Assembly: GCA_938005545.1 (NCBI GenBank)
Contig: CALKXV010000013.1
Coordinates: 62,001 to 126,000 of the forward strand
DNA from: an uncultured Paracoccaceae bacterium
Lineage (GTDB): Bacteria > Pseudomonadota > Alphaproteobacteria > Rhodobacterales > Rhodobacteraceae
DNA: 64,000 nucleotides
Direction: 5' to 3'
Shown: positions 63,612 to 64,000 of the stretch, piece by piece
Position numbering within the stretch: the first letter of the stretch is position 1
Layout of the letters: the number at the start of each line of letters is the position of its first letter
Position numbers and translations under genes: made by a program
Notes under the pieces: model-generated
Databases searched by the model: none
Told to the model about the DNA's origin: nothing
Seen by the model: only the letters and a program-made list of their open reading frames with translations

Positions 63612-64000
63612 ATCAGGCAACTCTTTTCAGAAAGTTCATCAATGAGAACCTTTTGGTTCTCGGAATAGTCCACCGGCAGGTCGATCAAATGAACACCTCC
63701 TGCCTGAAAGGCTTTCTCAAATGCAGGCACCAAATCCTCTGTTGCTGTAATTCGGTGCCCCGTAGCACCATAACTTTCCGCATACTTCACAAAATCAGGG
63801 TTGTTGAATTCCAGCCCCCAATCCTCAAACCCAGCGGCAACCTGCTTCCAGCGGATCATGCCGTAAGAGCCGTCGTTCAAAACGGTGATGACAAGGTTGA
63901 GACCAAGCCGAACTGCCGTTTCAATCTCCTGACTGTTCATCATGAACCCGCCATCACCGCAAACCGCCATAACGCGACGATCCGGGTTCAAATACGCGGC
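63608..64000 (-). CDS. TPP-dependent acetolactate-synthase-like enzyme, C-terminal part
   Basis: The window holds the last ~130 residues of a thiamine-diphosphate enzyme. The TPP/Mg site is visible as VCGDGGFMMN, with the acceptor segment LNDGSYGMIRWKQ. The frame is open at the window edge, so the rest lies beyond it. The family includes acetolactate synthases and related ThDP lyases; without the N-terminal half the reaction is undecided. It is coupled to the aldehyde dehydrogenase. Confidence 0.85.
   Translation of the reverse strand, partial: AAYLNPDRRVMAVCGDGGFMMNSQEIETAVRLGLNLVITVLNDGSYGMIRWKQVAAGFEDWGLEFNNPDFVKYAESYGATGHRITATEDLVPAFEKAFQAGGVHLIDLPVDYSENQKVLIDELSEKSCLI

Noticed and set aside
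1-64000. CRISPR array, tRNA or rRNA genes
   Set aside because: No spaced repeats of CRISPR size and no tRNA-like T-arm or rRNA sequence was seen by eye.

Overview
The window looks like chromosome of a marine alphaproteobacterium of the Rhodobacterales (Roseobacter group). This rests on gene families and gene order: ureEFG, gcvTHP behind a tandem glycine riboswitch, a Hint-domain protein, a VPLPA-CTERM protein, and many short-chain dehydrogenases and Tat-exported enzymes. It is an inference, not a database match.

Region 1 (1-23.6 kb) is mostly ordinary chromosome. It holds the end of a urease operon (ureC tail, ureE, ureF, ureG), a hydrolase, the glycine cleavage operon gcvT-gcvH-gcvP with its riboswitch, a gamma-glutamylcyclotransferase-like gene, a lipoprotein hydrolase, a MATE exporter, an AidB-like acyl-CoA dehydrogenase, a Tat-exported metallo-beta-lactamase-fold enzyme, gltX, a PfkB kinase, an ABC-2 exporter, SDR genes, rpsD and a Hint-domain protein.

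Region 2 (23.8-29.1 kb) is mobile DNA. Three directly repeated ~22-bp boxes precede a small DNA-binding-like gene, and a serine recombinase is translationally coupled to two ParB/RepB-like genes. A stray ScpB-like gene and an IS6-type transposase remnant follow. Region 4 (40.3-41.5 kb) is also mobile debris: a frameshifted IS3 orfA and the truncated tniA/tniB of a Tn402/Tn5053-type transposon.

Region 3 (29.1-40.3 kb), between these debris fields, is the most interesting part. An eight-gene operon begins with three consecutive proteins of the P47/OrfX-like TULIP family, the family known from clostridial neurotoxin clusters. It continues with a small membrane protein, a VPLPA-CTERM secreted protein, a very large PLP-dependent decarboxylase, an unrecognised protein and a class III nucleotide cyclase with an N-terminal zinc-ribbon-like Cys pattern. 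A Crp-type regulator is divergent from the operon. A perfect CRP-type palindrome (TGTGA-N6-TCACA) lies in the shared promoter, and a second one lies before an orphan 133-residue gene. The cyclase making cAMP, the regulator sensing it and the operators together look like a self-contained circuit controlling a P47-like system.

Region 5 (41.5-64 kb) is accessory metabolism. It has a PPOX/flavin-reductase fusion, a GST with a divergent LysR regulator, and a likely seven-gene minus-strand cluster (cysteine hydrolase, SoxC-type sulfite dehydrogenase, cytochrome c, SDR, secreted cupin, secreted alpha/beta hydrolase, thiolase). Divergent from that cluster are two cytochrome P460 genes and an OsmC-like gene. 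After Dps, an IS3 remnant, an AraC regulator and a short histidine-kinase-like protein comes a MarR-linked set: ChrR-like cupin, SDR, FAD amine oxidase, MarR, aldehyde dehydrogenase and a TPP enzyme cut by the window edge. The same 14-bp operator occurs upstream of both the cupin operon and marR. Several decayed genes (GST, TetR, IS3) lie in this stretch.
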